This document shows, one piece after another, positions 6,527 to 6,541 of a stretch of 6,541 nucleotides of DNA. Each line of letters begins with the position of its first letter. Within the stretch, counting starts at the first letter, position 1. The notes beneath the pieces were generated by a model. The model saw nothing but the letters and a program-made list of their open reading frames with translations, was not told where the DNA came from and made no database searches. A program made the translations under genes and the position numbers. Origin of the DNA: an uncultured Bacilli bacterium (GTDB lineage Bacteria > Bacillota_I > Bacilli_A > RF39 > UBA660); NCBI GenBank assembly GCA_947626445.1, contig CANQSC010000058.1:1-6541 (forward strand). Reading direction: 5' to 3'.

Positions 6527-6532
6527 CCTCCT
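6527..6532 (-). promoter_or_regulatory. AGGAGG ribosome binding site of copy B
   Basis: AGGAGG stands 12 nt upstream of ATG 6514, exactly as in copy A. The leader is identical to copy A as far as the window edge, so an equivalent promoter, perhaps with a G tract, may lie just beyond 6541. Confidence 0.8.
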
Positions 6533-6541
6533 ACTATATAT

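Larger units (their letters stand above)
4733..6541 (-). repeat. Direct repeat unit, right copy (copy B gene plus leader)
   Basis: This is the partner of 127-1929. The two units bracket the 2.7 kb rlmB operon and could recombine with each other, exchanging sequence or deleting or duplicating the operon. The repeat may continue past the window edge. Confidence 0.85.

Noticed and set aside
1..6541. A complete diversity-generating retroelement
   Set aside because: No reverse transcriptase, accessory (Avd-like) gene or template repeat is visible on either strand; only target-like tails are present.
1..6541. tRNA, rRNA, riboswitch, CRISPR array or insertion sequence
   Set aside because: No cloverleaf, rRNA-like block, regularly spaced repeats, transposase or terminal inverted repeats were seen; gaps between genes are short.

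Overview
The window is very AT-rich and reads with the standard bacterial code: TGA is a working stop at the rlmB/sigma junction and tryptophan is TGG throughout. The rlmB-SigH gene order, the AGGAGG ribosome sites and the low GC point to a low-GC Bacillota, probably class Bacilli and possibly one of the uncultured gut lineages. That last placement rests on recalled resemblance of the surface proteins and is only a guess. Every convincing gene is on the minus strand.

Layout in the direction of transcription (right to left). (1) 6514-4733 encodes a 593-residue membrane-anchored surface protein, here copy B, with an FGE-sulfatase/C-type-lectin-like fold. (2) 4667-2018 is a tight four-gene operon: rlmB (23S rRNA 2'-O-methyltransferase), a SigH-family sigma factor, a single-pass membrane protein of unknown function, and a basic cytoplasmic protein of unknown function. 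Each gene overlaps the next (4, 17 and 8 nt with the starts chosen here). (3) 1902-127 encodes a 591-residue paralogue, copy A, of the first gene. (4) 1-126 holds no supported gene.

Copies A and B are two ~1.8 kb direct repeats flanking the housekeeping operon. They share leader, ribosome site, membrane anchor and most of the ectodomain, about 89% identical over the first 100 residues and without indels there. Their last ~64 residues drop to about 42% identity, again without a gap. The framework residues of a C-type-lectin fold are kept (SWY, RGG, spaced F/G residues, FRLVLT) while the residues between them change. In copy A the DNA of this tail is compositionally foreign: 56% GC over 138 nt, against 37% in the matching part of copy B, with almost no A-ending codons.

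The most interesting reading is a variable surface-protein family with two layers of variation. One is a possible phase-variable promoter: a run of ten G lies between a perfect TTGACA and an extended -10 upstream of copy A. The other is replacement of the ligand-binding tail, which resembles the target end of diversity-generating retroelements (DGRs). No reverse transcriptase, template repeat or accessory gene is present here, so a DGR is only one candidate mechanism; cassette recombination is the main alternative.
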